A stretch of DNA of 64,000 bases from Bin80 sp965220935 (GTDB lineage: Bacteria > Bacteroidota > Rhodothermia > Rhodothermales > Bin80). The translations under genes and the position numbers were made by a program. The DNA lies in NCBI GenBank assembly GCA_965220935.1, contig OZ244857.1:496001-560000 (forward strand). The letters are read 5' to 3'. Position 1 is the first letter of the stretch, and every line of letters begins with the position of its first letter. This document shows, one piece after another, positions 26,312 through 33,689 of this stretch. The notes below the pieces were generated by a model that was not told the origin of the DNA, did no database searches, and worked only from the letters and a program-made list of their open reading frames with translations.

Positions 26312-27083
26312 GGCATTACCAATCAAGTCCGATAACTCTGACAAGAGACAGGGCTATTTCAGTGCGACTCGTACGGCCACATGGGGATTCTTGATGGCCT
26401 TACCATTGTTGATATTATATGAGTTTGGGATCGTGTGGGCCAATAGCGGTCGAGAGGATTTTATTCGAATTTCTTCAGAGAGTATTCTAAAAAATATCAT
26501 TTACAGCGTTGGATTGACACATGAGCTAATCATGTTTGTGGTCGTCATCATTATCGGAATTGCGACGGTCATCTGGGAGCGTAAAAAGAAGATCACATTC
26601 AAGGTCAATTATTCGGGTATGATCATCTTTGAGAGTGCAACTTATGCGATCGTGCTTGCCTATTTAGTTTCGGGGCTGACTCAGCTGATTATGTCTCCTC
26701 TGATGGCTGTCCAGTCAGTTGAAGCGCCGAGCCTGCTACTACAGTTGGTGCTTTCTCTGGGCGCTGGCATCTATGAGGAACTATTATTTCGCGTTCTTAT
26801 TGTGGGCGGAATTTTCTTCGTGATGTGGAAGGCATTTCCAAAGAGACGAATTCTCATGTATTTCATTGCTGCCGTAATTGGTGCTTTGAGTTTTAGTTTC
26901 GTACACCATCTTGGTAATTACGGAGATCCCTGGGCACTGGATGTGTTTTTATTCAGGGCAATTTTTGGGTTGGTGTTTAATCTTGTTTTTTTGATACGAG
27001 GCTTTGCCGTCGTAGCATGGACGCATGCCCTTTATGATGTCATGGTAGTGACGGGTTTTTTCTCCTTACTTCGGGGAGGTTAA
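26304..27083 (+). CDS. CPBP (CAAX/Abi) family intramembrane metalloprotease
   Basis: This 259-residue multi-pass membrane protein has the family motifs: E158-E159-LLFR163 (motif 1), FVHH at 200-202 (motif 2) and the histidine in WTHALYDV near the C-terminus (motif 4). These are the likely metal-binding and catalytic residues. Bacterial members include bacteriocin-immunity and protein-processing enzymes; the substrate here is unknown. It overlaps the TPR gene. Confidence 0.87.
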   Translation: MTEALPIKSDNSDKRQGYFSATRTATWGFLMALPLLILYEFGIVWANSGREDFIRISSESILKNIIYSVGLTHELIMFVVVIIIGIATVIWERKKKITFKVNYSGMIIFESATYAIVLAYLVSGLTQLIMSPLMAVQSVEAPSLLLQLVLSLGAGIYEELLFRVLIVGGIFFVMWKAFPKRRILMYFIAAVIGALSFSFVHHLGNYGDPWALDVFLFRAIFGLVFNLVFLIRGFAVVAWTHALYDVMVVTGFFSLLRGG

Positions 27084-27088
27084 CTTGA

Positions 27089-28312
27089 CTACTTAATCTG
27101 TTTGACACAATCAATCAGGCGTTCAACTTCTTCTTGGTTGGAATAGCACGAAATGCCAACACGCACGAGTCCCTCTACATGTAGTTTTTCTATAACGGTT
27201 GAGGCATAGAAATCGCCATGGGATAGGAATAAGCCCGATGTGCTTAGCTTTCCGCATATGTCTTTCGAGGAAAAACCGTTGACTGAGAAGCTAATTGTCG
27301 GGATTCGATTTAGGTTGGATGAAGGTCCGTAGCACGTAATTGTGTTCATTTTCTGTAATTCCTCCCAGAGTAGATGGATGAGCGCCTGTGAACGTTCATG
27401 GAGTGATGCAAAGGTGCGTTTGAGCGAATTTCGAATGGATGTTTCGTGTGACAATGACGCAAGAAATTTTACTGCTGCCGCGGAACCAGCGATGGCTTCA
27501 TGACTCAGTGTTCCAGTTTCCAAGCGATCGGGTGCCTGTGCGCATGCGGGTTGAAGCCTTGGAGTATCAAGCTGGTCAAGCCATGCTTTTTTTCCATATA
27601 GGACCCCTGCGTGAGGTCCGTAAAATTTGTAGGGAGAGCAGGCAAAAAAATCGCATCTTAGATCATTCACATCACTGAGAAGATGAGGGGCATAGGCAAC
27701 GCCATCCACAAAGGTGATGATACCAGAGTCCTGGGCCAATGTAGTAATAAATTTGACATCATTAATGGTTCCGAGTGCGTTGGAGGCCGCTCCAACAGCA
27801 ATGAGTCGAGTGCGCGCTGTGATTAAGTTCTCAAGATCTGATAGATTGAGCTGCCCTGTATTTGGATTGAATGTAATTGTGCGGATGACAAACCCCTGTT
27901 CACAGGCTAAATCTTTCCATGGGTCAATATTGGCATGATGGTCTAGATCTGTGACGATGATTTCGTCACCTTTCTTCCAGAGTCGACCTAATGCGCGTGC
28001 GACATGAAATGTCATTGTGGTCATATTTTGACCAAACACAACTTCTGTAGAATCGCAGTTTAGGAACTCGGCAAAGGTGTTACGGGCATCCTCTAAAATC
28101 GCATCAGTTTCTTGACTTGAGGGGAACGCCCAGTGGGTATTTGCATTGTGGTGAAGAAGATAATTGACCATGGCATCGGTGACCACCGCTGGCACTTGAG
28201 TACCGCCAGGGCCATCAAAATAAGCGACAGGATAATGATTATGCTGGCGTTGCAACGCTGGAAAGCATTCACGAATTGCATCGGTGGCCGCTGTGACTGT
28301 AGATCGTTTCAT
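27089..28312 (-). CDS. Cysteine desulfurase-like PLP-dependent protein (TIGR01976 type)
   Basis: This fold-type I aminotransferase class V protein has 407 residues. The YFDGPGGTQVP signature near residue 32 marks the TIGR01976 (VC1184-like) group and not true IscS/SufS. Schiff-base lysine K229 (CSPYKFYGPHAG) and the PLP-binding Asp in FVDGVAYAPH are present. At the position of the catalytic SufS cysteine loop it reads SHGDFYA, with no cysteine, so sulfur transfer by the standard mechanism is unlikely. The real reaction is unknown. It converges on the CPBP gene with a six-base gap. Confidence 0.88.
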   Translation of the reverse strand: MKRSTVTAATDAIRECFPALQRQHNHYPVAYFDGPGGTQVPAVVTDAMVNYLLHHNANTHWAFPSSQETDAILEDARNTFAEFLNCDSTEVVFGQNMTTMTFHVARALGRLWKKGDEIIVTDLDHHANIDPWKDLACEQGFVIRTITFNPNTGQLNLSDLENLITARTRLIAVGAASNALGTINDVKFITTLAQDSGIITFVDGVAYAPHLLSDVNDLRCDFFACSPYKFYGPHAGVLYGKKAWLDQLDTPRLQPACAQAPDRLETGTLSHEAIAGSAAAVKFLASLSHETSIRNSLKRTFASLHERSQALIHLLWEELQKMNTITCYGPSSNLNRIPTISFSVNGFSSKDICGKLSTSGLFLSHGDFYASTVIEKLHVEGLVRVGISCYSNQEEVERLIDCVKQIK

Positions 28313-28605
28313 CGTGTCTAGAATGAAATTAAATTACCCACCTAAATATCGGATCATGATTGGTGAGAAATTTGTATAGGACTTAGGTGTTGACGTGAGT
28401 GACTTTGCAGTGATTGGCATAGGCGATTCCGTTCAATGATCGTGAGTTATTGTTCAATCCACGAAAAAATAAGTCTTTCAAACTACGAGCATATAATGGA
28501 TCTGCCTCTACCGGGTCACACATGAGATAGGTTTTTTGGATAAGTACTTTTACCTTTAAACAGTCAATGTGTGTTTTAACTATTTTTTGACAGATTCAGA
28601 GATGT

Positions 28606-29706
28606 TCATATCCATGCTCCACCCCAAGCTAGCATAGTACTGAATCCAATGGCTGCAATAGATTGTTGACCTATCAAGCGGAGTGCATGTCTTTGACTAT
28701 GTTCACGCGCGATCGTCAAGCAGGTAACCAGACATGGCAGTAGTACACCAGCAAGGTAGACAGCGGTTAATAGCTGGATTGCACTAAGGCTTGTAACGAT
28801 GCTAGGTTCTGCAAGCAATAGGATACCATCCTTTCGTATACTTGCAAAAATCACTGCAGGGGCAATTTCTGGCGGTAACCGAAAGAGGGACATTGCTGGT
28901 TCAATAATTGCTGATGCAGCTTCTAGCGCACCTAACCATTGGAACAGAGATACTGTAGCTGTGATTAGAAAAAAGATCGGTAAGGCTCTGCGAAAGAATT
29001 CCAGAACAACCCCTCGTGTACCTACCCATACAGCTTTCGGATCGGGCCAAACCAGAAAGTTCATCGTCTGATTTGTTAGTACATTAAGGGGGTAAAAAGA
29101 TGATGGTGGGGCCGTGATTCGAACATAAGCAACAGTTGTGACAGCAAGGTACAGCAAGTATGCCAAGACCAGTTCTGATTGACCTGCAACTGCGAAGACC
29201 GCCATTGTTGCTCCCAATTGATATGAACAGGCAGAACCGAAGGTGATGGCCGATACACATGCTTCACGGCATTGAGTAGGGGAAGAATTTGAGCCGATTA
29301 TTGCGGGCACATTGCAACCAAATCCCATCACAACATGTGCTAGTTCATTGCCCGTAATACCGAGCCGTTTCAGCCATGGATTCATGGTCGTTGCAAGGTG
29401 ATCAAGTAGCCCGCTTATTTTATATAGACTCATCAGTAGTGAATGGATCATCACAACTGGGGTTGCCCATACCACCAATAGCGGACCCATTGTGAAAAAG
29501 CCATAGTCTCCAGCGAAGAGTTCCGCAAGGGGTTGAGGCAGGTTCTTTGCAAATTCTACTACTGGGGCAATCCAAGTATGAAACCATAGATCAATCTGGC
29601 TTGCAATGTGTATGGCAAGTGCAACCGCAATCCAGGCGGGTATTAGCAGGAGCAGGATCGCCCATAAAGGTCCAAGAGATAAGCGTTGCAGAACTGAACG
29701 AATCAT
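28606..29706 (-). CDS. FeoB-like nucleoside-recognition (Gate) membrane protein without a G domain
   Basis: This 366-residue multi-pass protein resembles the transmembrane half of FeoB, the ferrous-iron transporter. GFGCNVPAI (128-136) corresponds to the FeoB GFGCTVPAI motif, and ASIRKDGILLL to the second FeoB Gate motif. The GTPase, GDI and FeoA-like parts are absent. C131, C146, C150 and C160 cluster around the first Gate motif and could bind a metal. The next gene upstream on the same strand is a FAD oxidoreductase with a Cys-rich tail. Iron or another metal is a plausible substrate, but this is inferred. Confidence 0.8.
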   Translation of the reverse strand: MIRSVLQRLSLGPLWAILLLLIPAWIAVALAIHIASQIDLWFHTWIAPVVEFAKNLPQPLAELFAGDYGFFTMGPLLVVWATPVVMIHSLLMSLYKISGLLDHLATTMNPWLKRLGITGNELAHVVMGFGCNVPAIIGSNSSPTQCREACVSAITFGSACSYQLGATMAVFAVAGQSELVLAYLLYLAVTTVAYVRITAPPSSFYPLNVLTNQTMNFLVWPDPKAVWVGTRGVVLEFFRRALPIFFLITATVSLFQWLGALEAASAIIEPAMSLFRLPPEIAPAVIFASIRKDGILLLAEPSIVTSLSAIQLLTAVYLAGVLLPCLVTCLTIAREHSQRHALRLIGQQSIAAIGFSTMLAWGGAWI

Positions 29707-30113
29707 CAGATTAAACTATGTTAGGAAGGTTTTTCTGGAATCTTCCGCACTATATCAGGGCGATCACTATTCCCTTTGTATTTTAATAATTCTGTCATCA
29801 TGGCCCATCAATCACTTGCTCTCCCGTATATCGTTCTCCCTTGATCAGTCGATCATCAACTGGAATGATTCTCTGATTGAATGATACCATCAGCAGAGGT
29901 CTCTTATTGATTGGCTCAGCATGAGAATATTGTAGAATCCCATTCAGAGTGATAATTTTTTTGAATTCCACTTCACAAAAGTTCAACCGATACTGATGCG
30001 TCGGAAAAATATGATCGTCTCGCTGAGAACTGCTTCATTGATGTAGGCGAGGGTGATTCAAGGCGCTATCTTTGAGGCATGAGTTGAATTAGCATCTAGG
30101 GACTTCAAGATCT
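29707..30113. other. Gap between FeoB-like gene and FAD oxidoreductase
   Basis: This is 407 bases with no gene on either strand that I can support. It separates two genes that read in the same (-) direction, so they may or may not share a transcript. Confidence 0.5.
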
Positions 30114-31241
30114 TTAGCAAGCACAGGCATCACCGCAACACGACAGATCGTCGAGATACATTCCATTGTGACGATACCACTGTAGCGGCTCTGTGCTCAC
30201 GTGCAGGCGCCGAGCGATCTGATTAGCTACCACGGCAAAGCGTTGACGGAATTTGTATATAAAACAGAAGATGAGATCATCTTGGCACACTTGTGGCCCA
30301 ATTAGAAACAGCCCTCTCATCTTAGTGGATTCGTCATTTTTGGTCAGCACGGGAAATCCATTATCGCGCCAAGCAAAAAAATGATGAATCAGAGATGCTG
30401 AGCCAACGAACCCCGATGCTAAGATTGGTTGTTCAGCACAGTCAACTATAGTCCCATCCTCAAAGGACAACTGATAGATTTCCCCATTACGACGAACACC
30501 AATCACATTGTAGCCGCCACATAAGGCCACCCTTTCAGAGTTAAGGGCTGACTTGAGACGTAAATGTGTAAAGGGCGATAAGAGTCGGCTAGGATCTGAG
30601 CCGGTTTCGTTCCATGGTTCTACGCGATCAAATACGATCACGCGTTGCCCATTAGAGGCAAGCTCAATAGCTGCATCAACACCGCTCTCTCCACCGCCGA
30701 TTACGCACCTCTCCGTGCCTTGAAGGTCTTCCCAAGAGGTGACATGTGAGTTGTGCAGGCAGTGCTCTGCGCCGTGGATGCCATTGATTCTTGGGTACTG
30801 CATTTCACCGCCTGCCCATACGACGAACCGGGCATGGAAGTCGCCGCGGCTGGTTTCTAATAGAAACCTATATGGATGTTGCTTCTTTGCAACCGATAGG
30901 ACATCAACCTGAGTCATCACGGGCAGATCAAAATGCGAAGATACCCCCTGGAGATATGCGGCGTATTCTATTCCAGTTGGGTGCTCTACTCCAAGTGAGT
31001 AGGCAGGTGAAGTTTCAAGGCAGACGGCGTTCAGGTCAAGAGCACGAAACTGATTGCCGTTGAATGAAGGTGTAATGAATCGCATTTGCTGTGGCCAACG
31101 AAGGAATGAAGTACCCACAGCATCACGGTCAAGGATCACAAAATTTTCAAAGTCTAAATGGCGAAGAGTCACGGCAAATCCGATGCCTGCGGCTCCTGCA
31201 CCGACAATGACAATGTCATATGATCTAGTTCCGTTAGCCAT
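30114..31241 (-). CDS. FAD-dependent NAD(P)-binding oxidoreductase with C-terminal CC-GDA-CAC tail
   Basis: This 375-residue flavoprotein is of the CzcO/YpdA-like class. The N-terminal FAD motif is DIVIVGAGAAGIGFA (about 10-24); a second dinucleotide motif, CVIGGGESGVDAAIELA, lies near 188; LFLIGPQVCQDDLIF is the late FAD motif. The protein ends in CCGDACAC (368-375), four cysteines that could ligate a metal or Fe-S cluster. The ATG is preceded by a perfect AGGAGG at five bases, unusual in this window. Linked to the FeoB-like gene, a metal-reducing or redox-sensing role is plausible but unproven. Confidence 0.82.
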   Translation of the reverse strand: MANGTRSYDIVIVGAGAAGIGFAVTLRHLDFENFVILDRDAVGTSFLRWPQQMRFITPSFNGNQFRALDLNAVCLETSPAYSLGVEHPTGIEYAAYLQGVSSHFDLPVMTQVDVLSVAKKQHPYRFLLETSRGDFHARFVVWAGGEMQYPRINGIHGAEHCLHNSHVTSWEDLQGTERCVIGGGESGVDAAIELASNGQRVIVFDRVEPWNETGSDPSRLLSPFTHLRLKSALNSERVALCGGYNVIGVRRNGEIYQLSFEDGTIVDCAEQPILASGFVGSASLIHHFFAWRDNGFPVLTKNDESTKMRGLFLIGPQVCQDDLIFCFIYKFRQRFAVVANQIARRLHVSTEPLQWYRHNGMYLDDLSCCGDACAC

Positions 31242-31359
31242 TATGGCCTCCTGTCTGCCTCATGTTCTTGGAAATATCATGCGCCTTCATGTCACCGAGC
31301 ACAGGCTTTATGTAAACCAGCGCAATGTTTCGATTATTATCGATGATGATGCGGCGCAT
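31234..31359 (-). CDS. Possible 41-residue small protein overlapping the FAD oxidoreductase start
   Basis: An ATG-initiated frame begins at 31359 (MRRIIIDNNRNIALVYIKPV...) and stops with TAA at 31234-31236, eight bases inside the FAD oxidoreductase gene. The overlap and the shared AGGAGG just before the second ATG look like a translational coupling arrangement. I recognise no family. It may be a leader peptide or a chance frame. Confidence 0.3.
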   Translation of the reverse strand: MRRIIIDNNRNIALVYIKPVLGDMKAHDISKNMRQTGGHNG

Positions 31360-32242
31360 TGATTCTACCGTATAAAGTATTTCTATCATGGCATTATCAT
31401 CCATTTAATTTTTTGCAACATAAAGTTGGTTCTGCTCAGATCTAGGGAGATCCTGAAAATGATCAACATGTATATCCATTTTAAAATTGAAGACAAGCCC
31501 CAAGACTCGTTAAAATATTAAACATTACCCTACACACAAGCCTATTATTTAAGAGTATAGGGATACGTGAATTCTTCTACGAACATAGGTTCCCTTAGAA
31601 GAGCGCTGTGAATAGCGTTCAGTGAGTGGTTTATAATCAGAGTTTCGTCGGTGAATGACGTTAGATGTATTTGGAGAGACTCAATCCAGATTTCCAGTTC
31701 TCTGCGAGGCTATAATCTAGTGCAAGGGCTATTGGTTACTGCATGTGTTGAGACTTAGAACAATCTTGTGTGGAAATTTGACTGGAGTCTTATTGATAAT
31801 TTTTCCAGCGTGCTGACAACACCTCGGCTTGCTCAATCACCGTCTTTTCATGATCTTTCTTGTTTATTATGAGGATAGCCGTATTTTTGAAAATACGGCT
31901 ATTGGGCTTTGTATCTCGGCGCGAACATTCTCACGTACAGCTTACGCGCTATTCAACCGAGTTTTCACTACCAGTAGTTTCATCAAGTCTTTGAATTTCG
32001 AGAAAATCTTTTGGAAGACAAACTATATCAACAATGTGATGCATACTCATGAGAGTATTCCGAGGTAATGGAAAATGTACTGCCTATTCAGCGCGCCGCC
32101 CCTTCAGAACGAAAATTCTACTTGTCGCTGACAACGATCTCTACGATCATCTCTGGGTGATGCCAGCAAAATTTCTGATGTATGTCCCTAATATTTCTGG
32201 GGGAAGTATAGCCAAGAAGATCTCAAAGGTGGGTTTGAACAT
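31360..32242. other. Gene-poor AT-rich stretch with hairpin repeats
   Basis: This is about 880 bases before the transposable element with no supportable gene. Two frames of 72-79 codons exist here but show no recognisable motif. It contains a 7-bp-arm hairpin (31601-31620) and the long palindrome at 31875-31902. The region probably represents decayed DNA at the edge of the accessory block. Confidence 0.5.
31875..31902. repeat. 28-bp near-perfect palindrome
   Basis: Two exact 13-bp arms, ATAGCCGTATTTT and AAAATACGGCTAT, are separated by only TG. The T and A tracts are inside the arms, so a transcript from either strand would form a stem with a U-rich side. It could be a bidirectional terminator or a transposon end remnant. 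Confidence 0.7.
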
Positions 32243-32250
32243 TTATTTAT
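32243..32250. repeat. Left copy of 8-bp target-site duplication
   Basis: TTATTTAT abuts the left inverted repeat of the tnpB-carrying element and is identical to the eight bases directly after the right inverted repeat (33635-33642). Confidence 0.8.
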
Positions 32251-32274
32251 GGGAATTACATACGTGAGTACCCA
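32251..32274 (+). repeat. Left 24-bp terminal inverted repeat
   Basis: It begins GGGAATTACATACGTGAG and ends TACCCA. Its reverse complement matches 33611-33634 except for one G/A difference. Confidence 0.85.
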
Positions 32275-32314
32275 AAGAATGGAACCATTCTATTTTGGCA
32301 AAGCTTAACAGACA

Positions 32315-32345
32315 CAATAGGATAGATACGCAGTCTACCCTATTG
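32315..32345 (+). repeat. Subterminal imperfect hairpin upstream of tnpB
   Basis: Arms CAATAGG-A-TAGA and TCTA-C-CCTATTG pair over 11 bp with one A/C mismatch around the loop TACGCAG. It lies 31 bases before the tnpB ATG. Imperfect subterminal hairpins are the transposase recognition structures of IS200/IS605 elements, so this may be a remnant left end nested inside the TIR element. Confidence 0.6.
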
Positions 32346-32376
32346 CTTATCATAACATCAACTTAACCTTGATATC

Positions 32377-33606
32377 ATGCCTGTTAAAAAGGCTTCTAAC
32401 CCTTCAGATTCAAACTGTTCCTATCGTAGAATAGAGTACCGCCTATTACCCGGTACGCAGTGGAAAGCCCATCTCTTGGCGGGGCTTTGCGGAGCATGTA
32501 GGTTTGTATGGAATACGTTCCTTGACCAAATCAACAGGGACTATAAAGACGAACATAAGGATAATCCAGAATTGACCTGGCCGTCATTAAGTAGTAGATA
32601 CACTTCTTTTCGCCCAACCATTTCTTGATTGTCCAACATTGTGCGAAACACCTTAAAGCATCAGGCCGAGGCGTGGCAGGCTTTCTTCAAGGGATTACGT
32701 GATCATCCTACGTTCCATAATCGGTTTCAACACAATTCGTTTACGGCGACCAAAGGATTGTTTAAGATCCGAGGGAATGATGTCCATATCCAGAAGATTG
32801 GCTGGATGAAGTTTCGTAGGAAAGGAGGTAATCCTTATCCAGACGGTGAGCCGATTGAAGTCACCGTGAAGAAAGACGGACGGTACTGGAAGATGAGCGT
32901 AATTTACAAGGTCGACAATCTACCCGAGCAAGTAGATGACGGCAAAGAGATTGGCATTGACTTGAATACCTATAACATTTCTTATTCCTCAACGGATGGT
33001 GAACAGGGCATGTTACCGCTCCCTGATTTAACGGATAAGGAGATTAAGATTCGTCGGTGGCAAAGAAAGTTAGCCCGACAACAGAAAGGATCTGGTCGAT
33101 CCAAGCGAAAAATCAACAAGTGGAAGCGAAAACAGAAGAATTGCAGAGTCAATGCGGCGCATCAACATAGCCGTCAATTGTCCAATAAAGCCCATACGTT
33201 GAAACGTGAAGACTTGAAGATCACGGCTATGTCCAAGTCCGCTAAGGGTACGGTTGAGAAGCCTGGAACCAATGTGAGGGCGAAGGCGGGGTTGAACCGC
33301 GTCATACAGAACGCTGGATGGGGGCGGTTCAATTCTTATTGCGATTACAAGTTCGGCAACGTGATTCTTGTTGATCCGAAGTATACCAGTCAACGCTGTA
33401 ACCAGTGTGGACATACAGATAAAGTCAACCGTAAGACACAAAGTAGATTTGAGTGTATGGCGTGTGGCCATACGGATCACGCAGATATCAATGCATCTGC
33501 GAATGTATTACAGGCCTCCGGGATTGGGGCATCTGCACGTGGAGGAGCGTTTCCGTTAGGAACTCCTATGATCCGTGAAATGGATACGCAACAGGTAGCC
33601 GTCTAA
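32377..33606 (+). pseudogene. tnpB: tnpB (IS200/IS605 OrfB, RNA-guided nuclease) with an in-frame TGA
   Basis: TnpB is the RNA-guided nuclease ancestral to Cas12. Residues 1-83 and the remaining 325 codons are in the same frame, separated only by TGA at 32626-32628 (PTIS-stop-LSNIVRNTLKHQ). Relatives have tryptophan here, so a TGG to TGA change explains it. The downstream part keeps the RuvC Asp (GIDLNTYN), Glu (KREDLKI), the CxxC...CxxC zinc ribbon (CNQCGHTDK, CMACGHTDH) and the final Asp (HADINASANVL). Unless the stop is read through, the nuclease is truncated and inactive. Confidence 0.88.
33543..33567 (+). ncRNA. Hairpin at the 3' end of tnpB, possible omega-RNA scaffold part
   Basis: AGGAG and CTCCT enclose a second stem, TTCC-GTTA-GGAA, with a three-base bulge. 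Guide (omega) RNAs of TnpB overlap the 3' end of the gene and end at the element boundary, about 67 bases further on. The structure and position fit, but no expression evidence exists. Confidence 0.35.
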
Positions 33607-33610
33607 TAGA

Positions 33611-33634
33611 TGGGTACTCACGTATATAATTCCC
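33611..33634 (-). repeat. Right 24-bp terminal inverted repeat
   Basis: It reads TGGGTACTCACGTATA...ATTCCC on the + strand and is the mirror of 32251-32274 with one mismatch. It starts five bases after the tnpB stop. Confidence 0.85.
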
Positions 33635-33642
33635 TTATTTAT
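33635..33642. repeat. Right copy of 8-bp target-site duplication
   Basis: TTATTTAT directly follows the right inverted repeat and is identical to 32243-32250. Confidence 0.8.
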
Positions 33643-33689
33643 AGAGTGATTCTCAGGAAAGCGGATGCTATGGATTTTCAAATTGGTAG

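Larger units (their letters stand above)
32251..33634 (+). mobile_element. 1384-bp TIR-bounded element carrying a lone tnpB
   Basis: The element is bounded by 24-bp terminal inverted repeats that match at 23 of 24 positions and is flanked by an exact 8-bp direct repeat, TTATTTAT. That is the signature of cut-and-paste transposition by a DDE transposase. The only gene inside is an IS200/IS605-type tnpB with an in-frame stop. No tnpA of the Y1-HUH or serine type and no DDE transposase is present, so the element must have moved using an enzyme in trans. IS605-family elements normally lack terminal inverted repeats and target duplications, which makes this combination unusual. Confidence 0.78.

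Noticed and set aside
28383..28523. A 46-codon - strand frame between the FeoB-like and desulfurase-like genes
   Set aside because: It has no recognisable family, no ribosome-binding context, and it is short enough to be chance.
31829..32267. Two overlapping + strand frames of 79 and 72 codons
   Set aside because: No motif, no start signal, and composition like non-coding DNA.
32626..32628. TGA might be read as tryptophan in this organism
   Set aside because: TGA is the natural stop of several well-conserved genes in the window (rpsJ, rpmD, etfB, glgC), so recoding is not supported.
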